64,000 nt of DNA. It comes from Lichenostomus cassidix. Taxonomy: Eukaryota > Chordata > Aves > Passeriformes > Meliphagidae. Below the pieces are notes generated by a model, which did not search any database, was not told the DNA's origin, and was given only the letters and a program-made list of their open reading frames with translations. Position 1 is the stretch's first letter. Every line of letters begins with the position of its first letter. Position numbers and translations under genes: made by a program. Positions 35,558-45,206 of this stretch are shown here, one piece after another. The stretch is taken from contig VLJF02000033.1 in NCBI GenBank assembly GCA_008360975.2, positions 3,906,001 through 3,970,000 on the forward strand, given 5' to 3'.

Positions 35558-35579
35558 CCCCAAAAAATCCTCACAGGTG

Positions 35580-36775
35580 TCACCTTTAATGGGGGGAGGG
35601 GAAACCCCAAAATCCTCCCAAAAATGGGGGGGAGGGGAATGGGGGGGAGGGGCGGTTTTGGGGTCTTTGGGGGTCTCAGTGTCCATTTTTTGGGGTGTCC
35701 AGGTGTCCATTTTGGGGTCTGAGTGTCCATTTTTGGGGTTTCTGTGTCCATTTTTTCTCCAGTTTTGGGGTTTCTGTGTCGATTTTTTGTCCATTTTGGG
35801 GTCTCAGTGTCCATTTTTGGGGTTTCTGTGTCCATTTTTGGGGTCTGAGTGTCCATTTTTGGGGTTTCTGTGTCCATTTTTTGTCCATTTTGGGGTCTCA
35901 GTGTCCATTTTGGGGGTTTCTGTGTCCATTTTTTGTGTTTTGGGGTTTCTGTGTCCATTTGTCTATTTTTGGGGGTTTCAAGCCTCAATCCCAGACATTG
36001 AAATTTAAGGTGTTGGGAGATGAATTTTTGGGGTAAAACTCTGGAATTTTGGGGGTAAAACTCCAGAGTTTTTGGGTCTAAAACTCCGGAATTTTGGGTC
36101 TAAAACCCCACAGTTTTGGGGATAAAACCCTGGAATTTTGGGTCTAAAATTCTGGAATTTCGGGGCTTAAACTCCAGAATTTTAGGCAACAACTATGGAG
36201 TTTTGGAGCTAAAACCCCAGAATTTTGGAGATTAAACTCTGGAATTTTAGGCCTAAAACCCCAGAATTTTGAGGCAAAAAACCCAGAATTTTTGCACTAA
36301 AATCCCAGAATTTTTAGAGCTAAAGCCATGGAATTTTGGTGTTAAAACCCTTGAATTTTGGGTCTAAAACCCCAAGATTTTGGGGTTAAAGCCCTGGAAT
36401 TTTGGCTCGAAAATCCTTGAATTTTAGGGCTTCAACTCCACAATTTTGGGGTAGAACTTGGGAATTTTGGGGTTAAAACCCTTGAATTTCAGGTTCAAAC
36501 CCTTGAAATTTTGGGTCTAAAACTCCAGAATTTTCCACCTTAAATTCTGGAATTTTAGGATGAAACCCCTGGAATTTTAGGCCTAAAACCCCCAGAATTT
36601 TAGGTTTAAAACCCCAAAATTTTAGGGCTTCAATTCTGTCAGTTTCAATCCAAAACCCCAGAAATTTCGGAGCCAAAACCCCGAAATTTTTGGAGCTAAA
36701 GCCCTGAAATTTTGGGGGTTAAAACCCTGGAATTTTGGGTCAAAAACCCCCAAAATTTGTGACTAAACATCCACT
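35580..36775. repeat. Minisatellites between the RNF39-like gene and PPP1R11
   Basis: From 35640 to 35990 a unit of about 30 bp (GTGTCCATTTTTGGGGTTTC) repeats. From 36010 to 36770 a unit of about 27 bp (TTTTGGGTCTAAAACCCCAG) repeats. A run of about 20 T at 36777-36796 follows. No gene is seen. Confidence 0.85.
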
Positions 36776-36906
36776 TTTTTTTTTTTTTTTTTTTTGGGGC
36801 CCCAAAAAACCTCTGGAATTTCCACGCCCGGAGTTTAACCCCTTCAGTGCCGGGACGGGATGGGATTCTTAACCCCCTCGGTGCCGAAGGAGGAGATTTA
36901 ACCCCT

Positions 36907-39710
36907 TCAGTGCTCCATGGCCGTCGGCGACGCCCCGGCGGGGGGAGGGGGCAGATTTTGGGGTCCTCCCCCTGCCCCCCCCCGGCGCCCCCTCCCCCTT
37001 TTGTGGCCCCTGACGCAGTGCTGATGCCCGCAGCCCCCCTCCCCGCCCCGGGAGCCCCCCGGGATCCCCCCTGGGCTTCCCTCTTCCTCCTCCTCCTCCT
37101 CTTCCTCCGAGCTCTCCGAGGAGCTCTCGCCGAACGCCCGCGGCTTCTCGTAGATGCAGCAGCCTGGGGGGCAAATTTGGGGTTTTTTTGGGGGTTTCTG
37201 GGGGTTTTGGGGGGGTTGGGAGTTGGAGGAGATGAAATTTGGCTAAATTTTGGGGGATTTTGAGGGGGTTTCGGGGCATTTTGGGGTCCCTGGGGGTGTT
37301 TTTGGGGAGGTCTTGAGGGGTTTTGGGGAAGTTTTGGGGGTCTGGAGGGATTTTTGGGAGGTTGGGAGTTGGGGAAGAGGGAATTTGGGGAGGTTTTGGT
37401 GGATTTTGAGAGGGTTTTGGGGCTCCCCAGGGGGATTTTGGGGTCCTTGGGGGAACAATGGGAGCATTTCTGGGGTTGTTTTGGGGATTTCTGGGGGTTT
37501 TGGGGGTGTTTGGGGGGTCGGGAGTTGGGGGAGGGGGAATTTGGGTAAGTTTTGGGGGATTTTGAGGGGATTTTGGGGTCCCTGGAGGGGTTTTGGGGAG
37601 GGCTGGGGGTTTGGGAGTTGGGGGAGAGGAAATTTTGGGGTCCCCGGGGAGGAATTTTTGAGGGTTTGGGGGATTTTGAGGGAGTTTCGGGTCATTTTGG
37701 GGTCCCTGGGGGTGTTTTTTGGGAGGTCTTGAGGGGGTTTTGGGGGATTTTGGGGCTCCAGTTCCTCCCACTCAGCCCCCAAAAATTCTGGGATGATTTA
37801 GGACAATTTGGGATGATTTTGGCTACTCCCACTCAGCCCTGGGGTGGTTTTCAGAGCCATTTTGAGGCCATTTTGAGGTGATTTTAAGGGATTTTGGGGA
37901 TATCTGGGTGGCGTTTTTGGGGCTCCCATTCCCAAGGAAATTCGGGGATAATTTTGGGATAATTTTGGGGCATTTTTGGGTCACTCACACTTGGAGGAAC
38001 GCCGCCCCAGGTGCTCATTGTCCACTGTGTCACTTGACCACTCGACCTTCTTGTCAGGTTTTCTCTTCCTCAACTTCAGCGTCAAACTGCGATTCTCCTG
38101 CGGCCAGAGGTCACTTGGGGTCACTCTGGGGTCACGCAGGGGTCATTTTGTGTCCCCAAAGGTCACTTTGGGTCATCAGGGGTCACTCATGGTCACTCAT
38201 TGGTCACTCAGGGTCTCCAGGGGTCACTCAGGGTCACTTTGAGTTATCACAGGTCACTCATTGGTCACTTGGGGTCACTTTGGGGTCACTCAAGTGTCCC
38301 CACATGGTCACCAGGGACACCCAGGGGTCACTCATGGTCACTCAGGGGTCACTTTGGGTCACTCTGTATCCTCAGTATTAGCCAGGGGTCACTCTGGATC
38401 ACTCATTGGTCACTCAGGGGTCATTTTGGGTCACTCTGTGTCCCCAAGGGTCATTTTGGGTCATTCAGGGGTGAGTTGGGGTCACTCAAGGGTCACTTTG
38501 GGTCATCAGGGGTCACTCTGGGTCACTTATTGGTCACTCAGGGTCTCCAGGGGTCACTCGGGGTCACTTTGAGTTATCACAGGTCACTCATTGGTCACTT
38601 GGGGTCACTTTGGGGTCACTCAGGGGTCATTTTGTGTCCCCAAACAGTCACCAGGGACACCCAGGGATCACTCATGGTCACTCATTGGTCCCTTGGGGTC
38701 ACTCAGGGTTACCAGGGGTCACTCAGGGGTCACTCTGTGTCCCCAGGGTCACTCAGGGTCACTCATTGGTCACTCAGGGGTCATTCTGGGTTACCAGGAG
38801 TCACTCAGGGGTCACTCTTTGTCCCCAAAAGGTCACTTGGAGTCACTCAGGGGTCACTCACTGGTCACTCAGTGTTCCCAAGGGTCATTTTGTGTCCCCA
38901 AAAGGTCACTAGGGACACCCAGGGGTCACTCATTGGTCACTCAGGGGTCAGTTTGGGTCACTCTGTGTCCCCAGTATCACCCAGGGGTCACTCTGGGTCA
39001 CTCATTGGTCACTCAGTGTCCCCAAAAGGCCACTAGGGACACCCAGGGGTCACTTTGGGTCATCAGGGGTCACTCACTGGTCACTCTGGGGTCACTCAAG
39101 GGTCATTTTGTGTCCCCAAAGGGTCACCACAGACCCTTCCCAGTATATCCCAGTTCACCCACAACACCCAGAACCCCATTCCCAGTATCCAAACCCCCTC
39201 CCAGTACCCAACTCCCATTCCCAGTATTCAAAATGGATCCCTCCCAGTATCCAAAACCCCTTCCCAATACCCCAACCCCATTCCCAGTATATCCCAGTAT
39301 ACCCACAGCCCCTTCCCAGTATCCAAAATGGACTCCTCCCAGTACCCCAGACCCCATTCCCAGTATCCAAACCTCATTCCCAGTACATCCCAGTATACCC
39401 ACAATACCCATAATCCCATCCCCAGTATCCCAACCCCATTCCCAGTATATCCCAGCACACCCACAGCCCATTCCCAGTACCCCAACCCCTTCCCAGTACA
39501 TCCCAGTATATCCCCAGTACCCATAACCCCATTCCCAGTATCCCCAACCCATTCCCAGTATCCAAAATGGAGCCTCCCAGTACCCCCAACCCCCATTCCC
39601 AGTATATCCCAGTTCCCCCCCACCCCCCCCGCGGCCCTCACCGGTTCAACGGCTCCGGTCTCGGTGACAGTGGCAGTGCCACAACCGCCGCTGTCCGCCG
39701 CCTCCGCCAT
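36907..39710 (-). CDS. PPP1R11: PPP1R11, protein phosphatase 1 inhibitor 3, complete in 3 exons
   Basis: Inhibitor-3 binds and inhibits PP1, forms a complex with SDS22 that controls PP1 maturation, and has reported E3 ligase activity. Exons: 39710-39642, 38097-37989, 37163-36907 (435 nt, 144 aa; human 126). The core is clear: [20 protein letters not shown] with the PP1-docking KVEW, then [29 protein letters not shown], an acidic Glu run and [10 protein letters not shown], ending TAMEH. The protein is longer than the human one because of a longer Glu run and added Gly-rich stretches around the CGHQHC block. The start MAEA matches the family and sits in a CpG island. It is followed on the same strand by POLR1H upstream, as in human. 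Confidence 0.96.
37190..37985. repeat. PPP1R11 intron 2 repeats
   Basis: G/T-rich units (TTTTGGGGTCCCTGGGGG, TTGGGAGTTGGGGGAG) repeat with a higher-order period of about 140 bp up to 37780, followed by 200 bp of degenerate sequence. Confidence 0.8.
38105..39125. repeat. PPP1R11 intron 1 minisatellite, GGTCACTCAGGGGTCACTTT unit
   Basis: Units of 10-30 bp repeat for about 1 kb, with higher-order copies of about 330 bp (for example 38195-38300 and 38525-38630 are nearly the same). Confidence 0.9.
39130..39630. repeat. PPP1R11 intron 1 minisatellite, CCCATTCCCAGTATCC unit
   Basis: A unit of 16-20 bp (CCCAGTATATCCCAGTA and variants) repeats about 28 times directly after the exon 1 donor. Confidence 0.9.
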
Positions 39711-40025
39711 GGCCCCGGGGGACTCCCGGGGCCTCCTCGGGGGGAGAGCGCGGCACTGGGAGGGAAAGGCGCCGCTACTGGGATGGGGAGGGGGCGGAAC
39801 TGGGAAGGGCCGGGCCGCTCTCGCCCGCCCCCGGTGCAGCGCCCGACGCCTCCCCCACTTCCGGTGTGCGCGGCCGCGCCGCTTCCGGTGGGTGCGGCAG
39901 GGAATGAGGTCCCCCTGTGCGAGGCACTTCCGGCGTACGGCACTTCCGGCGTGCTGCACTGCGCGGCGCTTCCGCCGTACGGCGAGGGGGATTGTGGGAA
40001 ATACGGGATGGCGGAAGGGACAAAA
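39711..40025 (-). promoter_or_regulatory. PPP1R11: PPP1R11 CpG-island promoter with an ETS-site cluster
   Basis: Five or more CTTCCGG/CTTCCG cores lie between 39855 and 39975, including a direct repeat CACTTCCGGCGTACGG / CACTTCCGGCGTGC. ETS-family factors typically bind such cores in housekeeping promoters. There is no TATA box. Confidence 0.6.
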
Positions 40026-40089
40026 CAGGGCTGAAGGCGCAATTTGGGGGAATTTAGGGGGTAAAGGGGTAATTAAGGGGATTTGGGGG

Positions 40090-40375
40090 AAATTTGGGAG
40101 GTCGAAGAGGGTGTGGGGTCACTTGTGGGGTTCCAAGAAGGGTCTGGGGTCACTTTAGGGGGGGTCAGAGAGGATCTGGGGTCACTTTTGGGATCCCAAA
40201 AAGGGTTTGGGGTCACTTTTGGGGTGGCAAAAGGGGTTTGGGGTCACTTTTCAGATCCCAAAAAGGGTCTGGGGTCACTTTAGGGATCCCAAAACGGGTC
40301 TGAGGTCACATTTAGGGTGACAAAAAAGGGTCTGGGGTCACTTTTTGGGGTCTCAGAAACCAAAACAGCCCTAAA
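40090..40375. repeat. Minisatellite between the PPP1R11 promoter and POLR1H 3' end
   Basis: A unit of about 34 bp (AAAAAGGGTCTGGGGTCACT) repeats eight times. Confidence 0.88.
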
Positions 40376-40451
40376 AAAACCCCAAATTTGAGGGGTGTGT
40401 CACTTTTATTCCTCCTTTGGCACCGAAAACGATCCCAAAAAAATCCCAATT

Positions 40452-43400
40452 TTAGGAATCTTCTTTCTCCTGCAACCTGTGGGGAAAAGGGAGGTGGGTT
40501 GGGGGGAATCCCAGGATTTTGGGGGGAATTCCTGGGATTTGGGGGATTATTTTAGGGGAATTTTGGGATTATTTCAGGGTGATTTTGGGGTGATTTTTGA
40601 GGTGATTTTGGGGTGATTTTTTGGGATTTCAGAGTGATTTTTGGGGATTTCTGGTGTTATTTTGGGATAATTTCAGGGTGATTTTTTGGGGTTATTTTGG
40701 GATAATTTCGGGGCGATTTTGGGATTATTTCAGGGTGATTTTGGGTGTAATTTTGCGATGATTTTGGGGTAATTTTTGGGATTTCATGGTGATTTTTTGG
40801 GAATTTTGAGGCGATTTTGGAGGCTATTTCAGGGTGATTTTTGGGGTGATTTGGGGATTATTTCAGGGTTATTTCAGGGTGGTTTTTTTGATCTTAGGGT
40901 GATTTTGGGGTTATTTTGGGATTATTTTAGGGAATTTTGTGGTGATTTTGGGGGTGATTTTGGGACAATTTTTAGGTTATTTTGGGGTGATTTTTTTTTA
41001 TTTTAGGGAGATTTTGTGGTGATTTTTAGGGTTATTTTGGGTGTGATTTTGGGGTTCTTTCAGGTGCTATTTTGGGATTATTTTGGGGAATTTTGGGTGT
41101 GATTTTGGGATGATTTCAGGGTGATTTTTTTTATTTTGGGGTGATTTTTGGTGATTTTGGGGTTATTTCAGGGTGATTTTTTTGGCATTTCAGGGTGATT
41201 TTTTGGGATTATTTTGGGATAATTTCAGGGTGATTTTGGGATTATTTTAGGGAATTTGGGGTATGATTTTGAGATGACTATATAAGTTATTTCAGGGTGA
41301 TTTTTTTGGGTTTTTGGGGCTTATTTTGGGTGTGATTTTGGGGTTATTTCAGGTGCTATTTTGCGATTGTTTTTGGGAATTTTGGGACGATTTTGGATGC
41401 TATTTCAGGGTGATTTTTGGGATTATTTCCAGGTGATTTTGGGATGATTTCAGCGTAATTTTTTGGACATTTCAGGGTGATTTTTTGGGAATTTTGGGGC
41501 GATTTTGTTTGCTATTTTAGGGTGATTTTTGGGATGATTTCAGGGTGATTTTTGGGATGATTTCAGGGTGATTTTGGGATGATTTCAGGGGGATTTTGGG
41601 ATAATTTGGGGGGATTTCAGCTCAGCTCTCACCTGCACTGAGGACAGGTGTAGAACACAGTTTGTCCTTCATCAGCTGAACGCATTTGCCTCGTGTGGTA
41701 AAACATCCCCTCGTGGCCACACCTGGGGCAGCGCCGCTCCACCTGCGCCAAAATCCCAGTTAGTCACCCCAAAAATACAAGTTATCCATCCCAAAAAAAT
41801 CCAGTTATCCATCCCAAAAAAATCCAGTCATTCACCCCAAAAAATCCAGTCATTCACCCCAAAAATACAAGTTATCCATCCCAAAACTTCCAGTTATTCA
41901 CCCCAAAAATTCCAGTTATCCATCCCCAAAAATTCCAGTGATTCATCCCCAAAAACTCCAGTCATTCACCCCAAAAATACAAGTTACTCACCCCAAAAAA
42001 TCCATTTATTCACCCCAAAAAATCCACTTATTCATCCCAAAAATTCCAGTCATTCATCCCAAAAATTCCAGTCATTCATCCCAAAAATTCCAGTCATTCA
42101 CCCCAAAAATTCCAGTTATCCATCCCAAAAAAATTCCAGTTATTCACCCCAAAAAATCCAGGCATTCACCCCAAAAATTCCAGTTATTCATCCCAAAAAA
42201 TTCCCATATTGGTTCCAAAAAAATCCCGCTGTTTACGCCACAAAATTCCCATTTTTAAGCCTGAAATTCAAGTGTTATCCCCTTATAATTCCGATTTTTA
42301 CACCCTAAAATTCCAGTTATTCACCCCAAAAACTCCAGTTATTCATCCCAAAAAATTCCCGTATTGGTTCCAGAAAAAATCCCACAGTTTACACCCAAAA
42401 ATTCCCATTTCTAAGCATGAAATTAAAGCATTATTCCCTTAAAATTCCAGTTTTTGCACCCGGAAATTCCATGGTTTAGCCCCTAAAATTGCAGCATCAT
42501 CCTCCCCCAGAATTCCATTAGAACTCCTCCCAGAAATTCCCAAAATTCCAGCGTTATCCCCAAAAATTCCAGCCATTTCCCACCCACCACCAAAATTCCC
42601 AAATTTCTAGCTTCCCCCCCAAAAAATTCCCTTTTTCCCCCCCCCCCGAATTTTTTGGGATTTCCCACGAATTTTTTTTTGTTTTCCCCATTCCCAATGA
42701 TTTTTTTTTGGGGATTTTCCCCAATTCCCAAGGATTTTTTGGGAATTCTCACCGTGGGTCCCTCCTGGGGGGCTGCAGCCCCCCCGCCCCTCCCCCCGCC
42801 GGGCTCCAAAGGGTTAAATTCCAGAGAACTCCGGATGGTTCTGCCCTCGAAATCTGGGGAAAAAACCAGGAATTTGGGGGAAAATTGGGAATTTGGGGTA
42901 AATCAGGGGATTTGGGGGGAAATTTTGGGGTGAATTTGGGAATTTTAGGGGATTTTTTGCATAGTTCTGCCCTCGAAACCTGGGGGGAAAAAACAGGAAT
43001 TTGGGGAAATTTGGGATTTTTGTGAATTTTGGGGGATTTGGGGTTTTTTAGGGGGAATTTTGGGGTGAATTTAGGGATTTTTTGCATGGCTCTGCCCACA
43101 AAATTTGGGGGGAAAAACGGGAATTTTGGGAAATTTTGGGGATTTGGGGTAAATGAGGGGATTTGGGGTTTTTTTGGAGAGGTTTTTGAGGGTTTGGGAG
43201 GGGTTCATGTGGGATTTTGGGGTTGTTTTGGGGGAGAATTTGAGGTTTTTATGGATTTTGGGGCGATTTTGTTAACTTCTTGCTGTTTTTTTCAGATTTA
43301 GGATTTTTTGGGGTTTTTTTCAGGGTTTTTCCCCCAAATCTGAGCAGCTGAGGCAGAAGGAGCAGTGAGAGCAGCAGATGGAGGTGGGGTGGACTTTGTT

Positions 43401-43831
43401 TTGGGATTTCTGTCAATTTTCTTTGACATTTTATTGATTTTTATGGGATTTTTTTGGGGGATTTTAGATTTTTATGGGGTTTTTTTTGGGATTTCGCATT
43501 ATTTTGGGGTATTTTTTAGGGTTTTTCCCCCCAAACCTGAGCAGTTGAGGCAGAAGAAGCAGCGAGGACACCGAACAGAGCTGAGGGGGATTTTTGGGGT
43601 GGGTTTTTTTGGGATTTTTTCAGGATTTTATGGGGATTTTGGGATTTTTTTTCAGGATTTCTTTAGGATTTGGGATTTTTTTGGGGTTTTTCCCCCCAAA
43701 CCTGCGCAGTTGAGGCAGAAGGAGCAGCGAGGACAGCGAACAGAGCTGGGAGCTCCAGGCCGAGGCAGAACTGAACCACATTCAGGGCAAAATTCCAGCT
43801 GGGATTGGAAACAGGACTGGGAGAACTCCAT
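40452..43831 (-). CDS. POLR1H: POLR1H (ZNRD1/RPA12), RNA polymerase I subunit, complete in 4 coding exons
   Basis: This is the small Pol I subunit with an N-terminal zinc ribbon and a C-terminal TFIIS-like ribbon needed for transcript cleavage and termination. Exons: 43831-43702, 42853-42753, 41742-41633, 40476-40452 (366 nt, 121 aa; human 126). N-ribbon: CPEC (15, 18) and CPRC (33, 36). C-ribbon: CPRC (82, 85) and CPQC (110, 113), with the RSADE acidic hairpin (99-103 region) that carries out cleavage. The protein ends QEKEDS, as in the family. AATAAA on the minus strand lies near 40405. A non-coding first exon probably ends near 44728 (GAAGAG|GTGAAG). Exon 2 has a Gly/Ala-rich insertion relative to the human protein. 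Confidence 0.96.
40545..41625. repeat. POLR1H intron 3 minisatellite, TTTCAGGGTGATTTTGGG unit
   Basis: A unit of about 20 bp (GGGATTATTTCAGGGTGATT) repeats about 50 times over 1.1 kb. Confidence 0.92.
41755..42480. repeat. POLR1H intron 2 minisatellite, CCCAAAAATTCCAGTTATTCA unit
   Basis: A unit of about 20-24 bp repeats about 30 times, degenerating toward 42480. Confidence 0.92.
42940..43590 (-). repeat. Copies of POLR1H exon edges inside intron 1
   Basis: On the minus strand the exon 1 end and donor (real at about 43750-43695) is repeated at about 43584-43530 and, more diverged, at 43372-43330; all carry CTGAGGCAGAAG-like sequence on the plus strand next to CCCCCAAA. The exon 2 start and acceptor (real at 42853-42835) is repeated at about 42980-42960 and 43105-43085 (plus strand GCAT(A/G)G(T/C)TCTGCCC). 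Confidence 0.85.
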
Positions 43832-43899
43832 GGCTGAGGGGAAAATTAGGGTTTTTTCCCCCAATTCCACCCCAAATCCTCCCCTGATTCTCCCATTGC

Positions 43900-44725
43900 T
43901 TCCCAGGTCATGATTTCACCCCAAAAAACATAAATTCTACCCAAATTTACCTCAAAATATCTTTAATTCCTTCAATTCCCCTCAGGCCCAAACTCCCCCA
44001 TGGCTCCCCAAGTTCCTCTATTTGCCCCAAATCCCAAAAAAACCAAAATTTACCCCAAATTCACCCCAAACGCCTCAATTACCCCAGAGGTCAAGTTCCC
44101 CCATTTCTCCAAATTCCCGAGTTTACCCCAAATCTCCACAAAAACTCCAAAATTCCCCCCAAAACCCAATACCTCAATTTCCCTCACCCATTAAAACCTC
44201 TCAAAAACCCCAAAATTCCCCTCAAAACCCCAAATTTACCCCAAAATCCAATCCCTCCCGACTTTCCCCAACCCCTCCATTTTCCTCACCCCCTAAAACT
44301 CCCAAAAAAACCCAAATTTCCCTCATTTTCCCCAAAATTCGCCTCCCCCTCAGCCTTCCCAAACCCCCACATTTCCCTCAGTACCTAAAACTCCCCAAAA
44401 ACCCCAAAATTCCCCTCAAAACCCCAAATTTACCCCAAAATTCAATCCCTCCCGACTTTCCCCAACCCCTCCATTTCCCTCATCCCCTACAACTCCCCAA
44501 AAACCCCAAAATTTCCCTCATTTTACCCCAAAATTCAACTCTCCGCAACACCTTCATTTCCCTCACCCCCTAAAACTCCCCAAAAAACCCAAAATTCTCC
44601 TCAAATCCTCCCAAAATCCAACCCTCTCGACTTCCCCAAACCCCCACATTTCCCTCACCCCCTAAAACTCCCCCAAAACCTCCAAATTTCCCTCATTTTA
44701 CCCCAAAAATTCTCCTCCCCTTCAC
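43900..44725. repeat. C/A-rich repeats in the POLR1H 5' intron
   Basis: Units of CCCCAAAATTCCCTCA type with a higher-order period of about 120 bp (ACTTTCCCCAACCCCTCCATT recurs) fill the space between coding exon 1 and the inferred non-coding exon. Confidence 0.8.
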
Positions 44726-44727
44726 CT

Positions 44728-45206
44728 CTTCCCGCCGCCGCCTCAGCCCCAGCACGCGCGGGGAACTCCGCCCCTTCCTGACGTCACTTCCGCTCCCTCC
44801 TCCCCGCGCGGCCCGCCCTCGCTGACCCCAGGAGAGCTTAATTAATCCCCATTTAATTAATTAATGAGCTAATTACTGTGAAGGGCGGGACAGATGAGGG
44901 GCGTGGCTTGTGAGGGAGGGGGCGTGGCCACTACGCGCTTAATTTGCATATACCGCTCTGATTGGTCTCCGCGCCGCTGATGGGCGTGGTTTCCCCGTTG
45001 CTATAGCGACGCTTCCGGTGCGGCCAACCGGAAGTTGGCGGCGCTGCCGGGAGGCGCCGCCGGTACCGGGAGGGGGCGCGGGGTTGGATCGCGGCCTGAA
45101 AAGGGGCGAATTTTGGGGGAAAAACCCCAAATTTTGGGGATCCCCCGGGGTGGCGGGAAAGCCGCGGAGCCGCTGAGGGGCGGCGAGGCGCGGAGAGGCC
45201 GCAGGT
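44728..45206. promoter_or_regulatory. Bidirectional CpG-island promoter of POLR1H and MGAT1
   Basis: The island holds TGACGTCACTTCCGC (CRE plus ETS) at about 44778, two TTAATTAA blocks at 44835-44875, CTGATTGGTC (CCAAT) at about 44958, and CTTCCGGTGCGGCCAACCGG at about 45012. The likely MGAT1 first exon ends at 45205 (GGCCGCAG|GTGATT); the POLR1H non-coding exon would run the other way. Confidence 0.65.

Noticed and set aside
38200..40158. Long plus-strand open frames (278-367 codons)
   Set aside because: They are translations of the PPP1R11 intron 1 minisatellites and promoter, antisense to the real exons.
43372..43590. Extra coding exons of POLR1H
   Set aside because: The exon 1 end copies contain in-frame disruptions and would duplicate the zinc ribbon; the annotated four exons already give a full-length protein.
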